From Streptomyces sp. CB01580 (GTDB taxonomy: Bacteria; Actinomycetota; Actinomycetes; Streptomycetales; Streptomycetaceae), in assembly GCF_001905795.1 (NCBI RefSeq), contig NZ_LIXJ01000012.1, forward strand, positions 1 through 64,000: a DNA stretch of 64,000 nucleotides. The letters are read 5' to 3'. Positions 16,361 through 25,709 of the stretch are shown here, in pieces; position 1 is the first letter of the stretch, and each line of letters begins with the position of its first letter. The position numbers and the translations under genes are program-made. Below the pieces are notes generated by a model, which saw only the letters and a program-made list of their open reading frames with translations, was not told the DNA's origin and ran no database searches.

Positions 16361-18445
16361 TCAGCCGATCTTCATGTTCTTGTCGACGGTCGTCTGGTCG
16401 ATGTCCGAGGTACGCACGGTCACCGCGACCTTCCAGTCGCCCGCTATCGGGACCTGGACACCGCTCGCGGTCCAGTGGCCCTCGGCGAACCGGGTGGGGA
16501 CGGCGGGAAGCGGGCCGATGCCCTTGGACTCCAAGGTGAAGGCGACCTTCAGCTCGGGGACGTCCATGGCCTTGCCCCCGGGGTCCTCGACCCAGATGTG
16601 GAGTTCGTTGGTGCCGGTACGACCGGGGTCGATGTCCATGCGCACCGTTCCCTTGCCGTTCTCGCCGCCCGTGTCGAACGGCAGCTTCACGGTGAGCGGG
16701 CCCTCGGCCGCCGAGACGGCCGCCGTCGTGGAGCCGCGGGCCTCCTCCTCGGTTCGCCCCGGCTCGGTCGAGGTCAGCACGGTCGTCACGGCCAGGAGCG
16801 CGACGGCGACACCGACCTCCGTCAGGACCGAACGGCGCAGTCCCGAACGGTCGGGGTCGGCGTCGCGGAGCCGCTTCTTGGCGGCGGTGGCCATGGCGGC
16901 CCTCTGCCGGGCGAGCTGTGCGGTCCGCGCAGGGTCCTCGGCCGCCGGTACCGACGTCGACGTGGACGCCGAGGAGTCCACGTCGGTGGTGCCGGTGCCT
17001 GCAGCGGTATCGGGTCCCGCACCGCTGTCCGTCACGGCGGCCCTGGTGTCTGTGACGGCGGCTCCGGTGCCGTCGTCGTCCCGCTGCCCCTCCGTACCGG
17101 CCTCGGCGCTCTCGCCGTCGCGTCGTTCCGCACCGGCATGAGCACCGGCACCGCCCAGGACCAGCCGCGCGGTCCAGCGGCGCGAGCCCCAGGCGATCGC
17201 GACCATGACGGCGACGAGCCCGACCTTCACGAGCAGCAGCTGTCCGTAGTCCGTGCCGGTGAGCGCGGACCAGCTGCCGACCTGGCGCCAGGACTGGTAG
17301 ATCCCGGTGGCGGTGAGCACCAGCACGCTGCCGAACGCGATACGGGAGAAGCGCGCCACCGCCGCCGCATCGATGTCCGGAGTCCGGTAGAGCGCGACGA
17401 GCAGTGCCGCCAGCCCGCCCAGCCAGGCGGCGACGGCCAGCAGATGGAGCAGGTCGACCGGCATGGCGATGCCGGGCTGGAGGCCCGCCGAGGCGTGCTC
17501 GGCGAGCGACCAGGTACCGGCGATCCCCGCGGCGATCACCACCCCGCCCGCGGCCAGTCCGAACGTGAGGTCCTTCCGCTCGTGCTCGTCCGCGCGCCTC
17601 GCCTGTGTCCGTGCGTACGCCCCGAACAGTACGGCGATGAAGAGGGCGGACGCGCCGAGCAGCAGCAGCCGGGAGACGAGCGCCGCCCCGGGCTTCGTGT
17701 CGAGCACGGCCTTCAGACCGTCGAGGTCGAAGACGTCCGCGAGCTTCCCCGAGCCGGTGTAGGGGCTGCGCAGCATCAGCATGACCAGGGTGGCGACGGT
17801 GAGTGTCATCCAGCCCCGTACGACCAGGCGCTGCAGGGGTCGCGCGCCCGCACCGCGCGGCCAGCAGGCCAGCACGAAGGCGGAGCCGCCGACCAGCAGG
17901 ATGAAACCGGCGTACGCGACATAGCGCGCGATGTCGTAGAGGGCGCCTACGAGGCCGCCGCCCGCCTCCTTCGAGGGGAGGGCGACGGTGGTCTTCGAGG
18001 GGGCTCCGACGGAGAACGTGAAGGCGCCCGAGATGGGGTGGCTGTCCGCCGACACGGCCTGCCAGGCGACGGTGTACGTACCGTTGGGCAACCCGGAGCG
18101 CAGCGGGACGCTGTACTCCATGGTGGAGCCGCACATCAGATCACGTGGTGCGGTGCCGGTGTCGGCGCGTTTGCCGCTGGGGTCCAGGACCCTGATGGAG
18201 TCGTCGCCGAGTGCGACGGACTCGGAGAAGCTGAGCTTGATGTCCTGGGGAGCGGTGTCGACCACCGCCCCGTCCTGCGGATCGCTCCCGGTGAGCGCGG
18301 CGTGCGCGGACGCGGTGCCCGCGCCGCCCAGCAGCAGGCCGAACACCATGCTGACAAGGGCGGCGAGGAGCGCGGCCGCGGCCAGGGGGCGGCGCATCGC
18401 GGAAAGGGACGGGGACGGTCCGAAGTGCGGGGCGGTGGCTGTCAT
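16361..18445 (-). CDS. CopC-CopD fusion, copper transport membrane protein
   Basis: A 694-residue protein. A signal peptide ends at ASA, so the mature protein starts HAALTGSDPQDG, the CopC N-terminal Cu(II)-binding His. The CopC domain ends near residue 150 with DSHPISGAF, the second His ligand. About eight transmembrane helices follow (residues ~165-440, CopD/YcnJ domain), with conserved His in LAEHAS and DLLHLLAVAAWLGG. Then comes a Gly/Asp/Ala-rich linker (~445-530) and a C-terminal YtkA/FixH-like beta domain. It probably moves copper across the membrane for extracellular cuproenzymes. It sits 14 bp from ecuC and 8 bp from dtpA, consistent with one operon. Confidence 0.9.
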   Translation of the reverse strand: MTATAPHFGPSPSLSAMRRPLAAAALLAALVSMVFGLLLGGAGTASAHAALTGSDPQDGAVVDTAPQDIKLSFSESVALGDDSIRVLDPSGKRADTGTAPRDLMCGSTMEYSVPLRSGLPNGTYTVAWQAVSADSHPISGAFTFSVGAPSKTTVALPSKEAGGGLVGALYDIARYVAYAGFILLVGGSAFVLACWPRGAGARPLQRLVVRGWMTLTVATLVMLMLRSPYTGSGKLADVFDLDGLKAVLDTKPGAALVSRLLLLGASALFIAVLFGAYARTQARRADEHERKDLTFGLAAGGVVIAAGIAGTWSLAEHASAGLQPGIAMPVDLLHLLAVAAWLGGLAALLVALYRTPDIDAAAVARFSRIAFGSVLVLTATGIYQSWRQVGSWSALTGTDYGQLLLVKVGLVAVMVAIAWGSRRWTARLVLGGAGAHAGAERRDGESAEAGTEGQRDDDGTGAAVTDTRAAVTDSGAGPDTAAGTGTTDVDSSASTSTSVPAAEDPARTAQLARQRAAMATAAKKRLRDADPDRSGLRRSVLTEVGVAVALLAVTTVLTSTEPGRTEEEARGSTTAAVSAAEGPLTVKLPFDTGGENGKGTVRMDIDPGRTGTNELHIWVEDPGGKAMDVPELKVAFTLESKGIGPLPAVPTRFAEGHWTASGVQVPIAGDWKVAVTVRTSDIDQTTVDKNMKIG

Positions 18446-18459
18446 GACGTGTCAGTCCC

Positions 18460-18915
18460 TCACTGTTTCTTCGGGTTGTAGGTGCTCTCCTTCACGGGAA
18501 GGTCGACCTTGATCGTGTCGGCCTTCTCGAAGTGCAGCTCGACGGACACCTTGTCACCCTGTTTGGGCTGTTCCTTGAGCTTCATGAACATGAGGTGGTT
18601 TCCGCCGCGTTCCAGATCCAGCCGGCCGCCCGCGGGCACCTCGAAGGACTTCACCATGCGCATCGCCCCGTTCTTCGTCTCGTGCATCGAGACGTCGTCC
18701 GAGAGGGGGCTGGTGACCGAGGTGAGCCGGTCGGACGTGCCGCCGCTGTTCTTCACGACGAGGAAGCCCGCCGCCATGTCGTCGACCGGCTGCGGCATGA
18801 ACGCGCCGGTCACCTTCAGTTCGGGCTCGTCGTTCCCGGACGAGCATCCCGTCAGTGTCAGTGCCAGCCCGGTGGCGAGGGCGGCGGCTCCGGCGAGGGC
18901 GGTACGGCGGTTCAC
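18460..18915 (-). CDS. ecuC: PCuAC-type copper chaperone lipoprotein (ECuC)
   Basis: A 151-residue protein. The lipobox LTGCSS puts the lipidated Cys near residue 24. The DUF461/PCuAC domain shows the methionine/histidine copper site spread over SMHETKNGAMRM and GGNHLMFMKL. It binds Cu(I) outside the membrane and passes it to Sco or to secreted copper enzymes. The GTG start overlaps the sco stop (GTGA), so the two are translationally coupled, matching the S. lividans sco-ecuC arrangement. A Lys-rich C-terminal tail follows. Confidence 0.9.
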   Translation of the reverse strand: MNRRTALAGAAALATGLALTLTGCSSGNDEPELKVTGAFMPQPVDDMAAGFLVVKNSGGTSDRLTSVTSPLSDDVSMHETKNGAMRMVKSFEVPAGGRLDLERGGNHLMFMKLKEQPKQGDKVSVELHFEKADTIKVDLPVKESTYNPKKQ

Positions 18916-19565
18916 GGGTTCTCTCCCTTGACTATCTTCGGCAGGTCTTTGGTGTAGTCCTCGGGCGAGGTGTCCTCGCTGTAGAGCAGGTAGCCCTTGT
19001 CGGTCTTCGGGGAGAACGCCATGACCTGGGAGCCGTGCATCGAGACGACCGTGCCGTCCTTCTCCTTCTTCGGCGCGGCGATGCCGATGCCGATCTGACG
19101 TGCACCCGCCTGGATGGCCGGGAAGTCGCCGGTGAGGCCGATGAAGGAGGGGTCCTGGGACTTGAGCCAGACGCCCAGCGAGGAGGGGGTGTCCCGCTCC
19201 GGGTCGGTGGTCACGAAGACGACCCGGAGGTTGTCCTGGTCCCCCTTGGGGAGGGACTTCTTGGCGATGGAGATGTTGCTCATGATGAGCGGGCAGACGT
19301 CGGGGCAGTTGGTGTAGCCGAAGTAGATCAGCGTCGGCTTGCCCTTCGTCTGCTCCCGGAGGTCGTACTTCTTGCCGTGGGTGTCGGTGAGGACGAGGTC
19401 GGGCTTGGTGAACGGCTGGTCGAGCACCGTCGCGGCCTTGGTCTTGGCCGGGGCGGAGACATCGGCCACGGGCTGCTTGGCGGCGGTGCCGTCGTCGCCG
19501 CAGGCGGACAGGGTGAGCGCCGCCGCGGCGGCGAACGCCGCGGCCAGCACTGGTTTCTTACGCAT
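18912..19565 (-). CDS. sco: Sco-family copper chaperone lipoprotein
   Basis: A 217-residue thioredoxin-fold protein with lipobox LSACGD at residue ~22. The Cu ligands are the CxxxC in TNCPDVCP and the distal His in VSMHGSQV. FGYTNCPDVCPL and VVFVTTDPERDTP are family hallmarks. Sco proteins deliver copper to the CuA site of cytochrome oxidase and, in Streptomyces, support development with DtpA and GlxA. It is the first gene of the sco-ecuC-copCD-dtpA unit. The ATG start at 19565 gives a normal signal sequence. The YcnI gene lies 212 bp upstream, so it may have its own promoter. Confidence 0.92.
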   Translation of the reverse strand: MRKKPVLAAAFAAAAALTLSACGDDGTAAKQPVADVSAPAKTKAATVLDQPFTKPDLVLTDTHGKKYDLREQTKGKPTLIYFGYTNCPDVCPLIMSNISIAKKSLPKGDQDNLRVVFVTTDPERDTPSSLGVWLKSQDPSFIGLTGDFPAIQAGARQIGIGIAAPKKEKDGTVVSMHGSQVMAFSPKTDKGYLLYSEDTSPEDYTKDLPKIVKGENP

Positions 19566-19777
19566 GGAGCACTGAATCCTGGTGGGTCGATGGGGTTGGT
19601 GGGTCGAGGGGACTGGTGGATCGGGGGGACTGGTGGACGGAGGAGGCGCCACGGAGCCTTGGCCCGGACACCGCGTCAGCGCGGGACCCGGGCGGGCGTC
19701 GCGGCACCGTGGACCGGGGGCCCCGGGCGCAGCGGCACCCGGGAACCGTGGGAACCGGCACCGGACGGTCTGCCCGG

Positions 19778-20530
19778 TCAGGCGTTGCGGCGACGGCCCG
19801 CGAGGACACCGAAGGCCACCCCCGCGGCACCGACGACGATCCCGACGATGCCGAGGACGCGGGCCGTGGTGTCGCTGTTCGACGCGTCGGACGCCTCGGC
19901 GGAGGCCGTCGTGTGCTCGTCCGACTCGTGCGCGGACCCGGCACTGTTCTTGTCGTCGGCGCCCGCGCCGTGGCCGTCGCCGGTCGACGCCGTCAGCTTG
20001 AGGACCGGTGCCGGACTCTCCGGCTCGGCGGCGCCGTCCTTCTGCTCCTCGATCCAGCGGACGACTTCCTTGTTGTCGTACGTCTGGACGGCCTTGAACA
20101 CGAGCTGATCGGCGTCCTCGGGGAGCTGGCCGATGGACAGCGGGAACTGCTGGAAGTAGCCCGGGCGGATACCGGCCTCGTCCTTGTCGCCCTTGGCGGT
20201 CCAGGTGACCTTGGAGACGGCCTCGTCGATCTTCTTGCCGTGCATGTCGAGCGGCTTGGCCAGCTTGCTCTTGGTGACCTCGATGTCCCAGCCCGGCACG
20301 GCCTGCGGCGTGACCGAGGCCAGCGGGTGGTCGGTCGGGAAGCTGACTTCGAGCTTGACCGTCGAGGCGTTGTCGCGCTCGTTGGGGACCTTGATGTTGA
20401 CCGACGCGTAGCCGCCTTTGGCGGCCTCGCCCAGCGGCTGCACGGACACGTGCGCGGAGGCGGTGCCTGCGAGAAGCAGGACGGTGGACGCGGCGATGCC
20501 GCCTGTCAGGGCGATGCGGGAAACATTCAT
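19778..20530 (-). CDS. YcnI-family (DUF1775) copper-binding protein
   Basis: A 250-residue exported protein. The signal peptide is cleaved at GTASA|HVSVQP, leaving an N-terminal His, the mono-histidine copper site of YcnI proteins. The DUF1775 beta domain (residues ~28-165) contains the conserved PTDHPLASVTP, VPGWDIEV and PGYFQQFPLSIG. An Ala/Ser/Asp/His-rich linker leads to a C-terminal anchor helix (LGIVGIVVGAAGVAFGVL) and RRR. It is probably an extracytoplasmic copper chaperone serving the downstream CopCD/Sco block on the same strand. Confidence 0.9.
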   Translation of the reverse strand: MNVSRIALTGGIAASTVLLLAGTASAHVSVQPLGEAAKGGYASVNIKVPNERDNASTVKLEVSFPTDHPLASVTPQAVPGWDIEVTKSKLAKPLDMHGKKIDEAVSKVTWTAKGDKDEAGIRPGYFQQFPLSIGQLPEDADQLVFKAVQTYDNKEVVRWIEEQKDGAAEPESPAPVLKLTASTGDGHGAGADDKNSAGSAHESDEHTTASAEASDASNSDTTARVLGIVGIVVGAAGVAFGVLAGRRRNA

Positions 20531-20748
20531 GACGGGAATCACTCCACGGAAGCACAGAGGAAGGGTGGCGCGGTACGCGGTCGCGCACCGGTGTCGCGAC
20601 ACCTCTTCCCATTCGCGGCGCGCATACGTCGGCGATACGGAACCGGGGGTCCGTATGCCGGGTGTGCGTGCGCCGAGTGACCGGGGCGGCCCGGTGACCC
20701 AGGGGGCGGGCGGGGCCGCATGGCTGGGTGGCCGGCCGGGGTGTCGCG

Positions 20749-21564
20749 TCAGGCTGCGAGTGCGTACGCGGGTGGCGGCCCACGCCTGATCACCGTGTGC
20801 TGCAACGCGTCCCCGAGAGCGGGGAGCGGAGTGTCGTCCTCGGTACGGGGGGTGCGAGGCCCGGACGTCGGGGAGCCCGGCAGTCCGGCGCGCAGGGCGG
20901 CCACGAGCGCGAGCGCCGCGCGCAGGGCGCGCAGCCGGGCCCCGGCCGCGACCTGCTGCGCGCCGTGTGCGGAGAGCCGGGCCAGCCCGGACAGCGCGAT
21001 CTCGCCGCGCCGCAGCAGCCAGCCGGTCGCCACGGCGGCCAGCAGGTGGCCGAGCAGCATGGGCAGACCGGGCAGCAGCCCGACGAGCCCGTCCTGGTGC
21101 GAGCCGAGCGCGGGGGTCAGGTGCTGGTGCCCGACGGTCACCGACGCCGGGTCGAGGCCCGCGGTGGTGACGATGCGGCGGGCCTCGGCGGCGTTCAGCC
21201 GGGCCGGACCCGCGCCGCACACGATGTTCGCCGCGAACCGGATCAGCGAGTCGTCCCCGGCCGAGGCGACCGGATGCGCGGCGGGTGCGCCCACGCTGAA
21301 GAGGGAGTGCAGGGCGATCTGTCCGCCGGCCAGCGCGGCGGCGATGGTCGGCAGCGAGCGCTCGCGCCCGGCGAGCGGCGCGACCACCGCGAAGATCCCC
21401 AGGAAACCGGCGAGCAGCGTCCACCAGGGGACGGTGGCGCAGGATGCCAGGGCATGTCCTGCCGCGGACAGCGCGACGCAGACCGCGGTGAACACCGTGG
21501 CCCTCAGGAGCCGTACACCGGCCCCGGCGCGTGCGACAGGAATGGACATGGCGGGGCCCATCAT
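20749..21564 (-). CDS. Integral membrane protein of unknown function
   Basis: A protein of about 271 residues; starts at 21564, 21561 or 21549 are all possible and no strong ribosome site decides. There are five or six hydrophobic segments in the N-terminal two thirds, including ATVFTAVCVALSAAGHAL, WWTLLAGFLGIFAVVAPLAG and GLLPGLPMLLGHLLAAVA. Several His sit at membrane edges (GHALAS, VTVGHQHLTPALGSHQDG), which together with the neighbouring copper genes could hint at metal binding. That is only a suggestion. The C-terminus is cytoplasmic and Arg/Ala/Pro-rich. Confidence 0.7.
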   Translation of the reverse strand: MMGPAMSIPVARAGAGVRLLRATVFTAVCVALSAAGHALASCATVPWWTLLAGFLGIFAVVAPLAGRERSLPTIAAALAGGQIALHSLFSVGAPAAHPVASAGDDSLIRFAANIVCGAGPARLNAAEARRIVTTAGLDPASVTVGHQHLTPALGSHQDGLVGLLPGLPMLLGHLLAAVATGWLLRRGEIALSGLARLSAHGAQQVAAGARLRALRAALALVAALRAGLPGSPTSGPRTPRTEDDTPLPALGDALQHTVIRRGPPPAYALAA

Positions 21565-21922
21565 CGCACCGCGCCCCGCGTCCGGGAACGGCAGGTCCGG
21601 AACAGTACCGGCCATCCGACACGTGTGACGGACCCCGCCGTGCCCGGCTTCGAGCGACCGGCCGGAAGCGGGCCGGGCCATGGAGCGGCCCGCCGTCCCG
21701 GGGCCCGGTGGCGGACACGGGACGGGGAACGCGCGGCCACGGCCTCGGCCGCGCGGCGGCGGGACCAACGGCCGGTCCTCCGGGGCCGGTTCGGCATACA
21801 CGGATGGGTGGGGTGCTGGTATCCGCCGAATGAGCGGTCTCACATCCGGGATGCGCTTACGAACGGTTCGGCAGGGCAATACGTACCGGTGGTATGTCGA
21901 GCCGCAGCCAGGAGGCTGGAGC
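21565..21922. other. 358-bp divergent promoter region
   Basis: This separates the minus-strand membrane protein from the plus-strand ATP-binding protein. I see no gene, strong hairpin or recognisable operator; it presumably holds both promoters. Confidence 0.5.
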
Positions 21923-22552
21923 ATGAGCATCTGGTGGTCCCTCCATCTGCGGCGCGAGGCTGCGAGCGTTCCGCTCGCCCGCCGCTTCCTGCTGGGCACG
22001 ATGGAGACGGCGGGCGTGGACCCGGAGATCTCGTTCGACCTGTCGGTCGCGCTCACCGAGGCGTGTGCGAACGCCGTCGAGCACGGTGGCGACCACCGCC
22101 CCCGGGAGGACCGGCCCCCATACGAGCGGTGGGCACGGGAACAGCACGCTCCGGGGGGAGAAGAGGACGAACGCGAAGAGCGCGGAGAACGGCGGGAGGA
22201 ACGGCGCGGGGAGCGGGACGCGCGCCGGGGCCCGCGGGACCCGAGGGACGAGCGGCCCGGGGAGGCTCCCGGTCAGTACCGGGTCACCGCGTATCTGGAC
22301 GGTGAGAAGTGCCGTATCGAGGTCACCGACTCGGGACCCGGCTTCCCCTCCCGCCGCGCGCCGCGGTCGTCGGGGCAGCAGTACGGGGGCCGGTCGTACC
22401 CCTCGCTCAGCGCCGAGGACGGCCGGGGGCTCTGTCTGATCGAGCAGCTCGCCGACCACGTCCACTTCGGCAACCGCCCCGGCCGCGGCGCCGTGGTGAG
22501 CTTCGACAAGGTCCTCAAATGGCGGGAGGGCGCCCTGCTCATGGTGTCCTGA
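21923..22552 (+). CDS. ATP-binding anti-sigma-factor-type kinase (HATPase) with charged insert
   Basis: A 209-residue GHKL ATPase of the RsbW/SpoIIAB-like group abundant in Streptomyces. The N-box is LTEACANAVEHG, G1 is IEVTDSGPGF and G2 is EDGRGLCLIEQLAD. AGGAGG seven bases before ATG 21923 fixes the start. Between the N-box and the next strand a ~60-residue insert of Glu/Arg/Gly/Pro (EEDEREERGERREERR and so on) replaces the short loop normally present. The insert looks like an expanded low-complexity tract. Targets would be sigma factors or anti-anti-sigma factors, none adjacent. Confidence 0.85.
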   Translation: MSIWWSLHLRREAASVPLARRFLLGTMETAGVDPEISFDLSVALTEACANAVEHGGDHRPREDRPPYERWAREQHAPGGEEDEREERGERREERRGERDARRGPRDPRDERPGEAPGQYRVTAYLDGEKCRIEVTDSGPGFPSRRAPRSSGQQYGGRSYPSLSAEDGRGLCLIEQLADHVHFGNRPGRGAVVSFDKVLKWREGALLMVS

Positions 22553-22626
22553 GCCGGGCGGCCCTCCAGCACGCGTACGTCAGTCCTCGAAGCGGGACGT
22601 CAGCCCTCGCCCCTTGGGGCGGGACA

Positions 22627-24099
22627 TCAGCCCTTGAGGCGGGCCATCCACGCCTCGACCTCGTCGGACCGGCGCGGCAGCTTGTCGGAGAGGTTCCGGT
22701 TGCCGTCCTCGGTGACGAGGATGTCGTCCTCGATGCGGACGCCGATGCCCCGGTACTCCTCGGGGACGGTCAGGTCGTCGGCCTGGAAGTACAGGCCGGG
22801 CTCGACCGTGAGGCACATGCCCGGCTCCAGCGTCCCGTTCACGTACGTCTCGGTGCGCGCGGCGGCGCAGTCGTGGACGTCCATGCCGAGCATGTGGCCG
22901 GTGCCGTGCAGGGTCCAGCGGCGCTGGAGGCCCAGCTCCAGCACCTGGTCCGCGGTCAGATCGCCCAGCAGGCCCCACTCGACGAGCTTCTCGGTGAGCA
23001 CGCGCTGCGCGGCGTCGTGGAAGTCGCGGTACGCGGCCCCCGGCTTGACGGCCGCGATGCCGGCCTCCTGGGCCTCGTACACCGCGTCGTAGATCTTCCG
23101 CTGGAGCGGTGTGAACGTGCCGTTGATCGGGAGGGTGCGCGTCACATCGGCGGTGTAGAGGTCGTTGGTCTCCACCCCGGCGTCGAGGAGCAGCAGCTCA
23201 CCGGAGCGCACCGGACCGTCGTTGCGCACCCAGTGCAGGGTGGTCGCGTGGGCACCGGCCGCGCAGATCGAGCCGTAGCCGATGTCGTTGCCCTCGACGC
23301 GGGCGCGCAGGAAGAACGTTCCCTCGATGTAGCGCTCGCTGGTCGCCTCGGCCTTGTCGAGGACCTTCACGACGTCCTCGAAGCCGCGCGCGGTGGCGTC
23401 GCAGGCCCTCTGCAGCTCGGCGATCTCGAAGGCGTCCTTGACCAGCCGGGCCTCGGAGAGGAAGACGCGCAGTTCCTCGTCGCGCTCCGCGGTGACCTTG
23501 TCGGTCAGGGCGGCCTCGATGCCGGCGTCGTGGCCGCGTACGGCGCGGACCGGTCCGGCGGCCTCGGCGAGCGCGGCCGTGAGTTCGCGGACGTCCTTCG
23601 CCGGGATGCCCAGCAGCTGTTCGGCCTCGGCGAGGGAGTGGCGGCGGCCGACCCACAGCTCGCCCTGGCCGTCGAGCCAGAACTCGCCGTTCTCGCGGTT
23701 GGAGCGCGGCAGCAGGTGGACGGTCGCCTCGTGGCCGTCCTCGGTCGGCTCCAGGACGAGGACACCGTCCTGCGTCTGGTCACCGGTGAGGTACGCGTAC
23801 TCGGTGGAGGCGCGGAAGGAGTACTCGGTGTCGTTGGAACGGGTCTTCAGGTTGCCCGCGGGGATGACCAGCCGCTCACCCGGGAAGCGCGCGGAGAGCG
23901 CGGCGCGGCGGGCGGCGGTGTGCGCGGCCTGGGGGATCGGTTCGAGGCCGTGCAGCTCGGTGTCGGCCCAGCCGGACTTCATGTTCGCGGCGAGCTCGTC
24001 GGAGACGCCCGGGTACAGACCGTTCTTCCGCTGCTCGATCGTTTCCTCTGCTTCGGTCTCCGGGGTCTCCGGGTTCTCCTGGGTGAGCTCCTCAGCCAC
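22627..24099 (-). CDS. pepP: Aminopeptidase P family protein (Xaa-Pro aminopeptidase)
   Basis: A 490-residue cytoplasmic M24B peptidase removing N-terminal residues before proline. The N-terminal domain (~40-190) has NDTEYSFRASTEYAYLTG. The catalytic domain shows all five metal ligands: LDAGVETNDLYTADVTRT (two Asp), HGTGHMLGMDVHD (His), LTVEPGLYF (Glu) and GIGVRIEDD (Glu). I prefer the GTG at 24099, preceded by AAGGAGA with good spacing, over an in-frame ATG 39 bp upstream. It is monocistronic. The gene neighbourhood (PP2C-type phosphatase upstream) is conserved in Streptomyces as far as I recall. Confidence 0.93.
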   Translation of the reverse strand: MAEELTQENPETPETEAEETIEQRKNGLYPGVSDELAANMKSGWADTELHGLEPIPQAAHTAARRAALSARFPGERLVIPAGNLKTRSNDTEYSFRASTEYAYLTGDQTQDGVLVLEPTEDGHEATVHLLPRSNRENGEFWLDGQGELWVGRRHSLAEAEQLLGIPAKDVRELTAALAEAAGPVRAVRGHDAGIEAALTDKVTAERDEELRVFLSEARLVKDAFEIAELQRACDATARGFEDVVKVLDKAEATSERYIEGTFFLRARVEGNDIGYGSICAAGAHATTLHWVRNDGPVRSGELLLLDAGVETNDLYTADVTRTLPINGTFTPLQRKIYDAVYEAQEAGIAAVKPGAAYRDFHDAAQRVLTEKLVEWGLLGDLTADQVLELGLQRRWTLHGTGHMLGMDVHDCAAARTETYVNGTLEPGMCLTVEPGLYFQADDLTVPEEYRGIGVRIEDDILVTEDGNRNLSDKLPRRSDEVEAWMARLKG

Positions 24100-24338
24100 G
24101 ACTTGTCTCTCCTTGATACGACATTGGACCCCGTCCATCGTACGGGCGTACGGATACGGGGTGCAGGGCCGGAGGGCCTGTTACACGGCCTGACCGGACC
24201 GTATAGGTCCCGCGCGCGTTCGCCCGGCCGCATGCGTGTCCCGAGCCGTGTACGTCCTGTACGCCACCATCGTGGCGTATGCGTTTTGGACGCGTCCGGA
24301 ACGGTGCGGCTCGGCCGGAACGCCAGGGTCCGTCCGGC

Positions 24339-25709
24339 TCAGTCGAAGCGTGCGGCGAGGACCACGACGTCCTCCGAGCCGCCGCCCTGGTCGAGTCCGT
24401 CCGGCAGCATGGTGCGCAGTACGTGGTCGGCGACGGCCGAGGCGTCGTCGCGCAGCGCCTTCGGTACACGCGCCGCCGCCGAGTGCAGCCGGGCGAACGC
24501 CCGGTCCGTGGAGTCGCCGGTGCGGCGCAGCAGTCCGTCGGTGTAGAGGAGCACGGTCTCGCCCGGTGCCGGGGCGATCTCCACGCTGGGCGCCTCCCAG
24601 CAGGCGAGCATGCCCAGCGGTGCGGAGACCGAGGTCTCGACGAACTCGGTGTGCCCGTCGCCGATCAGGAGCGGCGGGGTGTGGCCCGCACCGGCCAGCA
24701 GGATCTTGCGGCAGGACGGTTCGCAGTAGGCGAAGAGGGCGGTCGCGGAGCGGGCGGGTTCGGTGAGCCGCAGCAGCAGTTCCAGGTCGGAGAGCACGGC
24801 GACCGGGTCCTCGCCCTCCATGACGGCGTACGCCCGCAGTCCGGCGCGCAGCCGCCCCATGGCGGCCAGGGCGCTCGGTCCGGAGCCGTCCACCGAGCCC
24901 ACGGCGAGTCCGAGGGCGCCCTCCGGCAGCGCCAGCGCGTCGTACCAGTCGCCGCCGCCCTCCGGCGCCGCGCGGTGACGGGCCGCCAGCTGTACGCCGG
25001 TGACCTTGGGCAGACGGGTGGGCAGCAGTTCCTCCGCGACGGTGGCGACGTCGGCCCTGGCGCGTTCCAGTTCCAGCAGCCTGGCGAGGTGTTCACCGGC
25101 GTATCCGGCGTAGAGGGTGACGAGATGGCGCTGGCGTTCCAGCGGTTCGGCGGGTTCGTCGTACAGCCAGACGGCGGCGCCGAGCCTGCCGGTCGCCTCG
25201 GCGGCGATCGGCACGGCGTAGCTGGCGGCGTATCCGAGTCGGGCGGCCACCTCGCGGCGCCGGGGGTCCAGGGTGGTGTCGCCGAGCAGATCGGGGGTGG
25301 TCCGCGTTCCTTCGGCGTCGGGGACCCCTTCCAGGATCCGGCCGTAGGAGGTGGCGCTGCGCGGCACGGTCTCGATGTGCCCGAGTTCGGCGTGCGCGAG
25401 GCCCAGACCGACGGTGCTGACCGGGCCGCGGTGGTCGGACGGTTCGAAGACGACCAGACCGCGGCGGGCGCCGACCAGAGCGGCACCGGCGTCCAGGAGT
25501 TCGCGCAGGGCGTCGTCGAGCGTGCTGGTCCTGGCCAGTCGTTCGGTGAGTTCGTGCAGTGTGGTGAGGTCGGAGACCCAGCCGGCCAGCCGGTCCTGGA
25601 CGAATGCTCCGGGGGCGGCCGGTACTCCGGGGAGAGAACCGGCAGTGTGCGTTGAAACAGGAACCGTGGGATCGATTCCAGCCACTTTCGGCAGGTGCGG
25701 GGCGCTCAT
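24339..25709 (-). CDS. GAF/SpoIIE-type PP2C phosphatase with altered metal site
   Basis: A 456-residue protein. A GAF-like sensor occupies residues ~45-215 and a SpoIIE/RsbU-like phosphatase residues ~225-456. GGGDWYDALALPEG and LYTDGLLRR fit the family. At the usual GDVxGHG metal motif this protein reads VGSVDGSGP, so the metal-binding Asp is Ser, and the final motif is SEDVVVL, not DDxxL. Activity may be reduced or regulatory. Such proteins normally dephosphorylate anti-sigma-factor antagonists. The start at 25709 (ATG) was chosen because codons upstream, back to 25763, lose third-position GC bias. Confidence 0.85.
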   Translation of the reverse strand: MSAPHLPKVAGIDPTVPVSTHTAGSLPGVPAAPGAFVQDRLAGWVSDLTTLHELTERLARTSTLDDALRELLDAGAALVGARRGLVVFEPSDHRGPVSTVGLGLAHAELGHIETVPRSATSYGRILEGVPDAEGTRTTPDLLGDTTLDPRRREVAARLGYAASYAVPIAAEATGRLGAAVWLYDEPAEPLERQRHLVTLYAGYAGEHLARLLELERARADVATVAEELLPTRLPKVTGVQLAARHRAAPEGGGDWYDALALPEGALGLAVGSVDGSGPSALAAMGRLRAGLRAYAVMEGEDPVAVLSDLELLLRLTEPARSATALFAYCEPSCRKILLAGAGHTPPLLIGDGHTEFVETSVSAPLGMLACWEAPSVEIAPAPGETVLLYTDGLLRRTGDSTDRAFARLHSAAARVPKALRDDASAVADHVLRTMLPDGLDQGGGSEDVVVLAARFD

